This document shows, piece by piece, positions 48,806 to 58,008 of a stretch of 64,000 nt of DNA. The notes beneath the pieces were generated by a model, which made no database searches, was not told where the DNA came from, and saw only the letters and a list, made by a program, of their open reading frames with translations. The DNA is taken from positions 1-64,000 of the forward strand of contig NZ_MXAV01000007.1 of assembly GCF_002847505.1 (NCBI RefSeq), given 5' to 3'. Source of the DNA: Acidithiobacillus marinus (lineage in GTDB: Bacteria > Pseudomonadota > Gammaproteobacteria > Acidithiobacillales > Acidithiobacillaceae). Position 1 is the first letter of the stretch, and each line of letters begins with the position of its first letter. A program made the translations under genes and the position numbers.

Positions 48806-49026
48806 CTATCAGACAGGGGGGCAAAGGCATCCTCGACCCAATGTATTTTACCTTTTGCCAAGCCCATGGGCCGACTTTTCTTGGTCAGGATGGATGCCGA
48901 AATCGGCCGCAACTCGGCAATCGGTTTGTTACGACGGGCAATGATCACCGTCTCGCCTCGCTCTACCTTGCTGAGATACTCGGATAGCTGGGCTTTCGCT
49001 GCATGAATATTCACTATTTCCATCAT
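48802..49026 (-). CDS. Phd/YefM-type antitoxin (VapB position)
   Basis: 74 residues, complete: VNIHAAKAQLSEYLSKVERGETVIIARRNKPIAELRPI is the Phd/YefM DNA-binding fold, followed by a toxin-binding tail. It is coupled to the truncated VapC, so it may now be a solitary regulator. Confidence 0.8.
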   Translation of the reverse strand: MMEIVNIHAAKAQLSEYLSKVERGETVIIARRNKPIAELRPISASILTKKSRPMGLAKGKIHWVEDAFAPLSDS

Positions 49027-49093
49027 TATGGACCTTATATCTGACCAACTCTCAAGGATTTTAGACCATGTTCGAGAAAAAAGCTGCTGTTTT

Positions 49094-49306
49094 CTGAGGT
49101 ACCTTGAATCTCGTGGACACCCCCTATTGGATATAGTGGGTCGAGGAGGATTTTATGGGAAAGAAAGTGCAGAGCTATACGGCTGAGTTTCGGGCGGAAG
49201 CGGTCAAGTTGGTTTTGAGTCAGGGGCTCGGCTTACAGGAGGCGTCACAGCGCATATCCATACCGAAAGGCACTCTGAGGTGTCCTGACAATAGTGGATA
49301 CCTCAG
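49094..49306 (+). mobile_element. Internally deleted IS3-type element
   Basis: Imperfect inverted ends CTGAGGTACC...GGACACC (49094-49121) and GGTGTCC...GATACCTCAG (49279-49306) bracket 213 bp. Inside, 49155-49280 starts an IS3-family OrfA (MGKKVQSYTAEFRAEAVKL, VLSQGLGLQEASQRIS), which breaks off after about 40 codons. Most of orfA and all of orfB are deleted. No clear target duplication. Confidence 0.6.
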
Positions 49307-49379
49307 ATGCAAATGCCGCCGTTTTCGCGGACTACGGCAAGCTGCGCGCGGGCCGGCGAAAAGCTGACCCAGTTACTGA

Positions 49380-49760
49380 CATGAAAATCCGGTGCTTCTG
49401 ACAGGGGCGCTGTAAAGCGGACGCAGGTCCGCGTCGGAAACTGGTTGGTATCCGGGGTATAATACTCTGGATTTTGAAACCAGAGGTCAGGACGGCTTTT
49501 TTGAGGTCAACGGCGACCTGGGGGTCATGGGGATAAGCGCGGTACATGGCTACCAGAAGATGAATTTCACCGAGCTGATCACCCTCCGCAGCCAGGGCTT
49601 TCTGCAGGAGCTGTAGAGTCGGCAGCAGGAGGGCGATATCTGGCTTCTGACTGTAAATGTTGCGCTCATAGACCAGATAAGCGGCATATTTGGCTTCTTT
49701 CGCAGCGACAGCTCCCTGTTTGTGCAGAGCATTGGCCAAATGCCACCAGATCGCATGAAA
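49380..49760 (-). pseudogene. Remnant of a helical (TPR-like) protein gene
   Basis: The frame FHAIWWHLANALHKQG, EAKYAAYLVYERNIYSQ, LQLLQKALAAEGDQLGEIH has the look of tetratricopeptide-type helices. It is preceded in frame by a stop and has no proper start (only TTG within the helix), so the 5' end is lost. Possibly a chromosomal gene broken by the nearby mobile events. Low certainty about its family. Confidence 0.4.
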
Positions 49761-49875
49761 TTTTCAGTCAGTGAAATGTGCGGTTTTCTGGAAGCTGTTA
49801 TACTGATTTTGCTTGTATGTCCCCGGCCATTTTTTGAATAGAAAACGCGATGCCACTGCCGCACAGGAGTGTTTT

Positions 49876-50148
49876 ATGTTTGCCCTGAAAGTATTGTTTG
49901 ATGATGAAAAAGCGGCTCAGGAAGCCCTTTCCAGTATCCGCACGGCCTGGACGGAGAAGCACGGGGATCATCCCGATTACTATGCCGCCTTGCAGAAATT
50001 ATTGGAGCAGCCGCTGCGCTACCGCCCGGCCATATTTGCCGAAAAAGATGTGCTTGCCTGTGAGTTTTACGGTTTTGACGAGAAGGAATCGGCAATGGTG
50101 GAAGCCGCTTTTCTGGACGTAGGGGCGCTGGAAGTGGTGGTCGAATAG
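49876..50148 (+). CDS. Hypothetical protein (90 aa)
   Basis: CAGGAG lies 8 nt before ATG 49876. MFALKVLFDDEKAAQEALSSIRTAWTEKHGDHPDYYAALQKLLEQPLRYRPAIF... is a small, acidic, helical protein. Its last 82 bp overlap the convergent umuC 3' end. No family recognised. Confidence 0.6.
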   Translation: MFALKVLFDDEKAAQEALSSIRTAWTEKHGDHPDYYAALQKLLEQPLRYRPAIFAEKDVLACEFYGFDEKESAMVEAAFLDVGALEVVVE

Positions 50149-51437
50149 TCGGCCTGGACCACGGGAATGTCAGACCAGTCGCTCAGATAGTGGGGCGAGC
50201 GCTTGCCAGTACGCATGGACCAGATCCGTGGCGCGCGCAGACCGGCTACCCCGAATCCGGGAGCGGCTTTTCCGTAACGCTTTTGCAGCAGCGACAAGGC
50301 TTCCGCCAGTGCCGCCTGTTTTTGATTCCGGCCTTCAGCGGGAGCGGTTTCCGGGGCAAAAAGACTCCGGGTTTCTGGCGTATTCACGTCCTGCAAGTCG
50401 CTCAGCAAAATACCGGATTTGACGTAGCGCACGCCTGGCCGGTACGCCTCTGCCAGCGCCGCTTTCACCGCAGACCACAACTCCCGGTAGTCATTACTCG
50501 GCCGGGGTAAGCGCCGAAAAGCAACACCGGAATAATAGTGTCCGCGATGGGGTGAACTGCGAATCTGGATTTGAATGCCCTGAGCCACCTGACCATCCTG
50601 ACGCAACTTGGCCGCACAACGTTGCGCGTGCACGGATAAACTTTCTTCCAGATCAGCGCGCTTTTCCGTGGCGCGGCCAAACGAACGGCTGCACTGGATA
50701 TGCTGATGTTTCGGCGGTATCTGCTCCAGCGGCAGGCAGGAAACACCTTGCAGTTCCCTGTGAATGCGGGCCAGAACGACGCCATAGCGCTGCCGGAGAG
50801 CGACGGGATCCGCACGCAATAAATCCATGACCCGATGGATATGCTGCTGCGCCAGGCTTTTGCCCCATTGTCTGCCTATTCCCCAGACGGCATCTACCGG
50901 TGTTTCCTGGAGCCACTGCGCCTTCTGATCGGCGGGTATGCTGTCCCAGTCACATACGCCCCCGGCGACCCGCCCTTTTTTGGCCCAGTGGTTACAGAGT
51001 TTGGCCAGGGTTTTGGAAGGTCCCATCCCGACACAAACCGGCAAGCCCAACTCCTTGTGCACCCGCCGCCGGGTGGCTTGGCCCCAGCGCATGGCTGCAT
51101 CCCCCTGGACGGGAATATGCAGAAAGGACTCGTCAATACTGTAAATTTCCTGTGCTGCGCTCAAGCTCCCCAGCAGGCGCATCATCCGTGCCGACAATTC
51201 TCCATACAGCGCATAGTTGGAAGACAGCACGACAATACCCTGTTGTTCCGCCAGTTTCCGCCACTGAAAATACGGTTTGCCCATCCCGATACCCAGAGCC
51301 TTGGCTTCGGCGGATCGGGATACGGCACATCCATCATTGTTGCTGAGGATTACCACCGGGCACCCTTCCAGTTGTGGTGCAAACAAGCGTTCGCAAGAGA
51401 CATAAAAATTATTGGCGTCCACCAGGGCAAAGGTCAT
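50067..51437 (-). CDS. umuC: UmuC-type translesion DNA polymerase (Pol V subunit)
   Basis: 456 residues. Y-family motifs: FALVDANNFYVSCERLF (metal Asp), LSNNDGCAVSRS, IYSIDESFLHI (catalytic Asp-Glu), VCVGMGPSKTLAKLCNHWAK, and the C-terminal little-finger region to SPHYLSDWSDIPVVQA. UmuC with processed UmuD copies damaged DNA. About 30 extra residues follow the usual end and run into the convergent gene; the tail may result from loss of the normal stop. Three-bp gap to umuD. Confidence 0.93.
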   Translation of the reverse strand: MTFALVDANNFYVSCERLFAPQLEGCPVVILSNNDGCAVSRSAEAKALGIGMGKPYFQWRKLAEQQGIVVLSSNYALYGELSARMMRLLGSLSAAQEIYSIDESFLHIPVQGDAAMRWGQATRRRVHKELGLPVCVGMGPSKTLAKLCNHWAKKGRVAGGVCDWDSIPADQKAQWLQETPVDAVWGIGRQWGKSLAQQHIHRVMDLLRADPVALRQRYGVVLARIHRELQGVSCLPLEQIPPKHQHIQCSRSFGRATEKRADLEESLSVHAQRCAAKLRQDGQVAQGIQIQIRSSPHRGHYYSGVAFRRLPRPSNDYRELWSAVKAALAEAYRPGVRYVKSGILLSDLQDVNTPETRSLFAPETAPAEGRNQKQAALAEALSLLQKRYGKAAPGFGVAGLRAPRIWSMRTGKRSPHYLSDWSDIPVVQADYSTTTSSAPTSRKAASTIADSFSSKP

Positions 51438-51439
51438 GT

Positions 51440-51934
51440 TTACTGGCCCAGGCTGTGAATGACATGACGCACCACGCCCCAGATCACCAATTCTTGTTCG
51501 GGATCCAGCAAGAGCGGGGGGTACGCGCTGTTACCTGGTAGCAGAGCCAGTTGTCCGGCGTGTTTGCCAAGCTTTTTGACGGTGAGCTCGCCATCCACGG
51601 CGGCAATGACAATATGGCCTTCCCTGGCATCAATGGCGCGATCGACAATCAGCAGATCGCCATCATGAATGCCATAGTCCAGCATGGAATCGCCCGAAAC
51701 CCGCAGAAAAAAGCTGGCATCGGGATGGGGGAGCAAATGTTCATGCAGATCCAGCGAGCGCTCGACATGATCATCGGCCGGAGAAGGGAAGCCGGCTGGA
51801 ATACGTGATAAATACAATGGCCTTTTTAAGGGCGCGGGGTGGCTGGGCGGACGAAAAAATATCGGCTTCTGCGCCGCAGCCAGTTTGCGGACGTTACTGG
51901 ATGCTGTCTTCCCCATGATGCTCATCACTCCACT
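51440..51934 (-). CDS. umuD: UmuD-type SOS mutagenesis protein
   Basis: I use a start near 51934 (ATGGGGAAGACAGC...); the frame is open to 51994. The LexA-like peptidase domain is complete: cleavage region RIPAGFPSPADDHVE (Ala-Gly bond), catalytic Ser in RVSGDSMLDYGI and Lys in GELTVKKLGKHAG. RecA-stimulated self-cleavage gives the active form. It forms an operon with umuC. No clear LexA box was found upstream by eye. Confidence 0.9.
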   Translation of the reverse strand, partial: SGVMSIMGKTASSNVRKLAAAQKPIFFRPPSHPAPLKRPLYLSRIPAGFPSPADDHVERSLDLHEHLLPHPDASFFLRVSGDSMLDYGIHDGDLLIVDRAIDAREGHIVIAAVDGELTVKKLGKHAGQLALLPGNSAYPPLLLDPEQELVIWGVVRHVIHSLGQ

Positions 51935-51965
51935 GTCGGAACGCCAGGTAATCTCCATCATAGCA

Positions 51966-51990
51966 AAAAGCCCCCTGAAAAGGGGGCTGA
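51966..51990 (-). terminator. Rho-independent terminator of permease gene
   Basis: A 7-bp GC stem AGCCCCC / GGGGGCT with a TTTTCA loop and a T run on the minus strand, 25 bp after the permease stop. Confidence 0.85.
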
Positions 51991-52015
51991 CCATAGACTG
52001 CAGGATGATCGGTGT

Positions 52016-53602
52016 TTACAGATCGATACCCTCCTGCTCCATGGTCGAAAAATAATCGCTGACACGACCGTCCGGCACCGTGACTTTCAGTGCCCAGATC
52101 ATGCAGATGATGGCGAGAATGGCCACCAGAACCATGGACAGATAAAACGGGATATCTCCGGTTCCGCCCAGGATCTTGGGACCAAACCAGGAAAGCACCC
52201 AGAGTCCGATGAAATAAGGAAATATCCAGGTGATGTGCTTGAAGCCGAGGGGCTTGTCATCGGCTTTTCCCCGGATCAAGTGCACGATCCCGTAGATGAT
52301 CAGTACGCCAAACAGCACGCCAAAAATGTAAGAAAGCGCCTGCAAACCGCCCCAATAGGCGACCAGTGAGGATAAAATAAAAGCAATCGGCGCAATGACA
52401 TGGGCGCCCCACAAGCGGAAAGGTCGTTGCAAATCCGGAACCGAGCGCCGCAACTGCAGCAGGACGATGGGGCCGATGCCATAGGTAATGACCGAAATGG
52501 TAGTAATGAACCCGACCAGTTTCTGCCAGGAAGGGAAGGGCAGGAAATACAGGCAACCAATCACATAAGCGACAATCACCCCGACCCAGGGCACGCCCCC
52601 TTCACTGATCTTGGTGAAAAAACTCGGGCCGGCCTTGACCTCACCATTGGCCACCACCGCCCGCGCCGCCGAGGTGGCATAGACGAGTGCCGTGCCTCCG
52701 GGAGAAATGAGGGCATCGGCATAAATCAATACCGCCAGCCAGGTAATTCCCAACAGCCCGGCCACCGCCGCAAATGGGCCAAAAACTCCACTGAAGCTGA
52801 GCTTGGTCCAGCCATGGGTGAGCTGATCCGGGGGCATGCTGACCAGGAAGGCCCATTGCAGGGCAACGTACAGGCAACCACCAATAACAATGGAGCCGAT
52901 GACGGCCAATGGAATATGTTTGCCAGGATTTTTACTTTCCCCACCTAACTCAATGGCTTGTCTGAATCCCAAATAACTGAAGACGATACCAGAGGAAGCT
53001 ACGGCCGCAAACATGCCATGCACATTATCTTTCATGTGCAAGACATGAAGATTTTCAGGGTGGTAGGAAAAAGCCACCAGGACAATAATGGTCAAGATGG
53101 GTACCGCCAGCTTCCACCATCCTAAACCAGTAAAAATCTGGGTGACCCGTTTGATACCCATAAAATTCAGGAGAAACATGGCTCCCAGAAGCCCGACAGC
53201 CGAAACAAGGCCAAACCCGCTGAGTAGGGCGGTATTTCCCTGCAACAGACCGGGAATATAGTTATTGGCATAGGTCAGCACCGCAATGACCTCCACCGGA
53301 GCAATGGCGATATAGAACATGAAGAGCAGCCAGGCCCAGATTTTTCCCAGCAGATTACCGTGCACGACATTGGCGATATGAGCAGCAGCACCGGCGCGAG
53401 GAAACAAAGGACCAACTTCAGCATAAGTCAGTCCCAGAAAAAGGATGGTTATCGCACCAATTAACCAGGAAAAAATACTGAGTGGTCCGGCAATACGGGC
53501 TGCATTCAAAGGACCAAACAACCAGCCTGACCCGATGATGCCTCCCAAACTTGCGAAAATCAGGCCGGAAAAGCCGACTTCTCTTTTTAGTTTTCTGACC
53601 AT
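52016..53602 (-). CDS. APC-family amino acid permease
   Basis: 528 residues with 12-13 hydrophobic helices. The first helix has the APC signature FASLGGIIGSGWLFGP; later conserved pieces are PRAGAAAHIANVVHG and GFRQAIELGGESKNPGKHIPLA. These are proton-coupled amino acid importers or antiporters; the substrate cannot be told. It stands alone, with a terminator behind it. Confidence 0.88.
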   Translation of the reverse strand: MVRKLKREVGFSGLIFASLGGIIGSGWLFGPLNAARIAGPLSIFSWLIGAITILFLGLTYAEVGPLFPRAGAAAHIANVVHGNLLGKIWAWLLFMFYIAIAPVEVIAVLTYANNYIPGLLQGNTALLSGFGLVSAVGLLGAMFLLNFMGIKRVTQIFTGLGWWKLAVPILTIIVLVAFSYHPENLHVLHMKDNVHGMFAAVASSGIVFSYLGFRQAIELGGESKNPGKHIPLAVIGSIVIGGCLYVALQWAFLVSMPPDQLTHGWTKLSFSGVFGPFAAVAGLLGITWLAVLIYADALISPGGTALVYATSAARAVVANGEVKAGPSFFTKISEGGVPWVGVIVAYVIGCLYFLPFPSWQKLVGFITTISVITYGIGPIVLLQLRRSVPDLQRPFRLWGAHVIAPIAFILSSLVAYWGGLQALSYIFGVLFGVLIIYGIVHLIRGKADDKPLGFKHITWIFPYFIGLWVLSWFGPKILGGTGDIPFYLSMVLVAILAIICMIWALKVTVPDGRVSDYFSTMEQEGIDL

Positions 53603-53770
53603 GTTAAGTGCCTCTTATCTTTGGTAGAAATACGCAGATCATGTATCTGAAGATACGCATACTTTATTTTGCGGAGGGCCGTGCGCAAGCGGGATGCCCC
53701 AGTCTTTTATGGTATGCAAAATGACGCAGTAAAGAATTGCAATCTCGTATCGGACTGAGTGCTTCGCAAT

Positions 53771-53846
53771 TGGTGCCCCGAGCGCGAATCGAACGCGCGA
53801 CCTACCGCTTAGGAGGCGGTTGCTCTATCCACTGAGCTACCGAGGC
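53771..53846 (-). tRNA. tRNA-Arg (anticodon CCU)
   Basis: A 76-nt cloverleaf on the minus strand: acceptor GCCTCGG / TCGGGGC, D-arm with AGCTCAGTGGATAGAGC, anticodon stem-loop ACCGC CTCCTAA GCGGT (anticodon CCT), T-arm CGCGCGTTCGATTCGCGC and encoded CCA. It reads AGG codons. Confidence 0.96.
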
Positions 53847-53906
53847 ATGGTTACTAGTCTAGCAAAGGCCAGGCTTTGGGTGCGAGCCCTATTATTGATC
53901 CTTTTT

Positions 53907-54914
53907 TCAAGTCAAAGTCAGAAAATACGTGGCATAGCACAGGCCATTCAGCACGAAATGAAATGGACGCAGGGTCACTCCCCGCATCACCAGCAAGAAG
54001 GTATAGCCGCCTGCCAGCAAAGTCAGTCCGGCCCCCAGCAGCACGGCAAAAGAGGGATTCCAAGGGGTCAACAAGACGCCAATGGCGGGCAGAAGGCTAC
54101 CCTGAAACACCAGGGCGCCGGTAATGTTGCCAAAGGCCAGGGTGTCCTTACCACGGCGTATCCAGAGAATGCTGTTGATTTTTTCCGGCAGCTCGGTGGC
54201 AATGGGGACCACCAGCAGCGACAGAATCAAGGCGGAAATACCGAGCCAACTGGAAAGCCCCTCAATACCATCCACAAACAGGCTGGCACCGAAAACAATC
54301 ATGCCCAAACCGATCAATAACTGCAGTAAAATGACCGGCATCTGTACGGGTAATCCGGTTTTGCTCAGGTACAGGGCATGTCCGGCCTCAGTGCCATGAC
54401 CTTCGGCAACCAGTGCTGCGGATGCGCGCAGGGTACTCAACACATACAGAAAATAGAGGACGATCAAAATCAGGGCGATACCGACCCGGGCCAGGGTAAT
54501 CTGGTGAGGCACAAAAAGGGCGATGCAGGATATTCCGAAGGCAGCCAGAAACCAGCCCAGATCACGCCGTAATCCGCTGGGCTCCGGCTGCAGGGCACCA
54601 CGCCAGCCTCTTTGCGGGGAAACAAATACTGCCATCAAAAACAGGGTCAGAGTGGATAACATCATGGGCGCCCCGAGAATGGCTCCTACACCCACTTCTT
54701 CACCGAGATGGGCGGGTTTGCCGGACGCGGCAGCAAATACGGCGACAATGGGGACCATGGCTTCGGGGAGGGCGGTGCCGACGGCGGCAAATATCGAGCC
54801 GGTGACGCCTTCGGAAATGCCCATACGATCACCGAGGTGTTCCAAGGCATTGGTAAAGGCCTCGGCGCCGGCGAGGATAATGATCAGGGCCGCAATCAGC
54901 ATGAGTATATTCAT
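53907..54914 (-). CDS. Na+/Ca2+ exchanger-type cation antiporter
   Basis: 335 residues from ATG 54914; the frame extends upstream but the ATG opens the first helix (MNILMLIAALIIILAGAEAF). The two CaCA repeats are clear: TGSIFAAVGTALPEAMVPIVAVF and VVPIATELPEKINSILW..ITGALVFQG, each with the acidic residue that binds the ion. About 10 transmembrane helices. Predicted to export Ca2+ or a similar ion. Confidence 0.85.
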   Translation of the reverse strand: MNILMLIAALIIILAGAEAFTNALEHLGDRMGISEGVTGSIFAAVGTALPEAMVPIVAVFAAASGKPAHLGEEVGVGAILGAPMMLSTLTLFLMAVFVSPQRGWRGALQPEPSGLRRDLGWFLAAFGISCIALFVPHQITLARVGIALILIVLYFLYVLSTLRASAALVAEGHGTEAGHALYLSKTGLPVQMPVILLQLLIGLGMIVFGASLFVDGIEGLSSWLGISALILSLLVVPIATELPEKINSILWIRRGKDTLAFGNITGALVFQGSLLPAIGVLLTPWNPSFAVLLGAGLTLLAGGYTFLLVMRGVTLRPFHFVLNGLCYATYFLTLT

Positions 54915-55011
54915 AAACAGAGTATGCCACAGTCGGAATGAAGCACAACGGCGGCTGGGATAATGATATACTGCCGCCATCGTGGGGAATGGCGGATGAC
55001 AGGAGTAGCGT

Positions 55012-55635
55012 ATGCAAAAAATTTGCAGTTTCTTCGACCGGGATATTTATCATGTGGAGGGTGGAGAAACCCGGCCCGCCGTATTTTTTATTGCGGACAA
55101 GGACGCCGGAGGCATTCTGGTCAATGCCCCGGCGTACAGCACCACCTTGCAGGCGGAACTGGCGGCTTTGGCCCCCCTGCAAGTCTTGTTTTTGCCGAGT
55201 CATTTCGGTGCACAGGATGTTCCCCTTTGGCAGCAGGCGGGTTGCAAGCTGGTCGCCCAGCCGGCGGAAGGCCATTATCTGCAAGCTTCCATCGATATAC
55301 CCTTGGACAGCAAGCTGCGGCTGACCCGAACCATCGATTTTCTGCCGATGTCCGGTCGTACCCCCGGAAGTTGTGCCATGCGTTTGAAAAACAAACCGGG
55401 AGCCATTTTTTTCGGGCCTATTCTCGAATGTCCCGAGCCGGATCAGTGGCCTACCCTGATTGCCCATGCCGACGATCATTCCTGGGAAACCCGTATTTTT
55501 GGCAGCCTGGGTCTGCAGGACGTGCATTATGAATATGCCTTTACCGATTCCTTCGTTGTGGACCGGACGCCCTTTGGTCCCGGAGCCGATCAGGCTATTC
55601 AGTCGGCCTTGAACGCCGTGCTGGAAGCCGACTGA
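55012..55635 (+). CDS. Metallo-beta-lactamase-fold-like protein, ligands degenerate
   Basis: 207 residues. The order GILVNAPAYS, LFLPSHFGAQDVPLW, GRTPGSCAMRLKNKPGAIFFGPIL follows the MBL fold (strand after motif H-x-H-x-D-H, then P-G-H-T region and late D), but the H-x-H-x-D-H is reduced to S-H-F-G-A-Q-D and the second His is Ser (T-P-G-S). Likely a non-metal or non-catalytic family member. It stands alone between the antiporter and helicase genes. Confidence 0.6.
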   Translation: MQKICSFFDRDIYHVEGGETRPAVFFIADKDAGGILVNAPAYSTTLQAELAALAPLQVLFLPSHFGAQDVPLWQQAGCKLVAQPAEGHYLQASIDIPLDSKLRLTRTIDFLPMSGRTPGSCAMRLKNKPGAIFFGPILECPEPDQWPTLIAHADDHSWETRIFGSLGLQDVHYEYAFTDSFVVDRTPFGPGADQAIQSALNAVLEAD

Positions 55636-55730
55636 TTTGTCGGACAGGTCATGAATGGACAATAAAACACTGCAAGTTCCCGATAATTGGCGTATAGTTC
55701 TGACCCTGAATTCTTAGTCTAGGTGTGTCC

Positions 55731-57599
55731 ATGTCTCAACAGTCTGATCTCCGTTTTATTGATTTTGCGCTCGCCGAACCCCTGCAAAAAGCAGTGGCGG
55801 AGATCGGCTACGAACAGCCTTCCCCGATCCAGGCACAAAGCATTCCTCCCTTGCTGGAAGGAAGGGATGTCATTGGCCTGGCCCAGACGGGTACGGGCAA
55901 GACCGCCGCTTTTGCCTTACCCTTGCTCAGTCGGGTAGATATCAGTTTGCGCGTGCCGCAATTGCTGGTACTGGCGCCTACCCGTGAACTGGCCATTCAG
56001 GTAGCCGAAGCCATGCAAGGTTATGCCAAATTTCTGCCCGGCTTTCATGTGCTCCCTATTTATGGCGGCCAATCCATGGGTCTGCAGCTGAAGCAATTAC
56101 AGCGTGGTGTCCATGTAGTGGTGGGGACCCCCGGACGTATTCAGGACCATCTGCGTCGCAAGACCCTGCAATTAGCCCAGTTGCAGGCGGTAGTACTGGA
56201 TGAAGCCGACGAAATGCTACGGATGGGTTTCATTGATGCGGTGGAAGATATTCTCCAGCATACCCCCGATGGCCGTCAGGTGGCGCTGTTTTCCGCGACC
56301 ATGCCCGAGGCTATCCGACGCATTGCCAAGACCTATCTCAAGAATCCTCTGGAAATCCGCATCAAGTCTGCCACCACGACGGTAGCGACCATTCGCCAGC
56401 GCTACTGGCAAGTCAGCGGCACCCACAAGCTCGATGCCCTGACCCGGATTCTGGAAGTGGAAGACAGTAATGCCTGGATTGTGTTTGTGCGCACCAAAAC
56501 CGCCACGGTGGAATTGGCTGAACGTCTGGAAGCCCGGGGATATGCCTGCGGTGCGCTGAACGGTGATTTGAGCCAGGCCTTGCGTGAGCAAACCATCGAA
56601 AGGCTGAAATCCGGGGCGCTGGATATTGTCATCGCCACCGATGTGGCCGCCCGCGGACTGGATGTGGAGCGCATCACCCACGTCATCAATTATGACATAC
56701 CCAACGATACTGAAGCCTATGTGCACCGTATTGGACGCACCGGTCGGGCCGGTCGGACTGGCGATGCGATTTTGTTTGTCGCCCCCCGCGAAAGGCATTT
56801 GCTGCGCGCCATCGAAAGAGCGACGGGCCAGACCATTACCGCCATGCATTTGCCCAGTATCGCCGATGTGGCGGATCGGCGCATGACCCAGTTCAAGGAA
56901 CAGTTATCCGAAGTCCTCAATGCTGAAGACCTGTCGGTTTTTGAATCGCTCATCGCGGATTTCCAGCAGGAACATGATGTGGGACTCAGTGAAATTGCGG
57001 CGGCGTTGGCCTACATGGTCCAAAAGGAGCGGCCACTGATTCCGGTGGAAGAACCGACTCGTCCCATGCGTACGGAATCCAGCGGCAGCGGACGGCCTGC
57101 ATCCGGACGGCGGCAGGGCGACAATGAAAGGCCGCTTCGCAATGATCGCGGTGCCAATCGTACCCCCCGCAAGCCCCTGGGTGATGATCTCCCCATGCGC
57201 CGCTTTCGTCTGGATGTGGGCGAAGACCACGGTGCCCAGATCAAGAATATTGTCGGCGCCATTGCCAATGAGGCGGGTATTCCCAGCCGTCATATCCGCA
57301 AGGTCGAAATCCATGGGGATTACAGCACCCTGGAGTTGCCAGCAGATACCCCTGCGGCAGCCTTGCAGCATTTGCAAAAAGTCTGGGTGGCCGGCAGACC
57401 TTTACAAATTGCGCCCCAGGAGGGAGGCAGAGAGAGATCAGCAGCGCCCAAACGCTCCGCAGCAGCACGGACCCGTACCGAAGAAGCGGCTAAGCCCCCG
57501 CGAAAAATATTGTCGGTGACGGCGAAATCGAGCAAAACTGAAGGCAAAGCACGGAGCAGCACTGCAGGCAAGCGCAAGAAACCTGCTAGGGAACGTTAA
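55731..57599 (+). CDS. deaD: DEAD-box RNA helicase (CsdA/DeaD-like)
   Basis: About 622 residues from ATG 55731. Helicase motifs in order: Q-motif PSPIQAQSIP, I AQTGTGKT, Ia PTRELA, II DEAD, III SAT, V ARGLDV, VI HRIGRTGRAG. After the core come a CsdA-type helical region and an RNA-binding domain (PMRRFRLDVGEDHGAQIKNIVGAIANEAGI), then a basic disordered tail (KPRER-like end). It unwinds structured RNA, often in cold adaptation and ribosome assembly. The nearby cold-shock gene fits this. Confidence 0.93.
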   Translation: MSQQSDLRFIDFALAEPLQKAVAEIGYEQPSPIQAQSIPPLLEGRDVIGLAQTGTGKTAAFALPLLSRVDISLRVPQLLVLAPTRELAIQVAEAMQGYAKFLPGFHVLPIYGGQSMGLQLKQLQRGVHVVVGTPGRIQDHLRRKTLQLAQLQAVVLDEADEMLRMGFIDAVEDILQHTPDGRQVALFSATMPEAIRRIAKTYLKNPLEIRIKSATTTVATIRQRYWQVSGTHKLDALTRILEVEDSNAWIVFVRTKTATVELAERLEARGYACGALNGDLSQALREQTIERLKSGALDIVIATDVAARGLDVERITHVINYDIPNDTEAYVHRIGRTGRAGRTGDAILFVAPRERHLLRAIERATGQTITAMHLPSIADVADRRMTQFKEQLSEVLNAEDLSVFESLIADFQQEHDVGLSEIAAALAYMVQKERPLIPVEEPTRPMRTESSGSGRPASGRRQGDNERPLRNDRGANRTPRKPLGDDLPMRRFRLDVGEDHGAQIKNIVGAIANEAGIPSRHIRKVEIHGDYSTLELPADTPAAALQHLQKVWVAGRPLQIAPQEGGRERSAAPKRSAAARTRTEEAAKPPRKILSVTAKSSKTEGKARSSTAGKRKKPARER

Positions 57600-57702
57600 C
57601 CATCCAGCGAGCGGTGATGGGTAAGAAACATTCTAAAATCGGGAGATATTGTGGGCGAGGAATGAAAGGAGAAGCGGGTGGCTGGCCCACCCGCTGAAAC
57701 TA

Positions 57703-57906
57703 TCAGGCCCGACGAACCTTCTCAGCTTGCAGACCTTTAGGGCCACGTGTTACTTCAAAGTTGACCCGTTCACCTTCGGCCAGGGTTTTGAAACCCGTGC
57801 CTTCGATGGCGGAGTGATGCACAAATACATCTTCCTTGCCATCTTCCGGCGTAATGAACCCAAATCCCTTGCTGTCATTGAACCACTTTACTGTACCAAC
57901 CGCCAT
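57703..57906 (-). CDS. Cold-shock protein (CspA family)
   Basis: 67 residues from ATG 57906. [32 protein letters not shown] contains both RNP motifs (KGFGFI, VFVHH). It binds single-stranded RNA/DNA and keeps mRNA unfolded. Convergent with the DEAD-box helicase gene. The leader before it (about 57910-57960) is AT-rich. Confidence 0.95.
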   Translation of the reverse strand: MAVGTVKWFNDSKGFGFITPEDGKEDVFVHHSAIEGTGFKTLAEGERVNFEVTRGPKGLQAEKVRRA

Positions 57907-58008
57907 TTCACACCCCAAAATAATCAAAAATAGCCCAACTGGCTATTTTCAAGCATAGCATATACTTAGCCCCTTGCAAGTTCGTTGGCTGATCTGTTGG
58001 TTAAGAGC

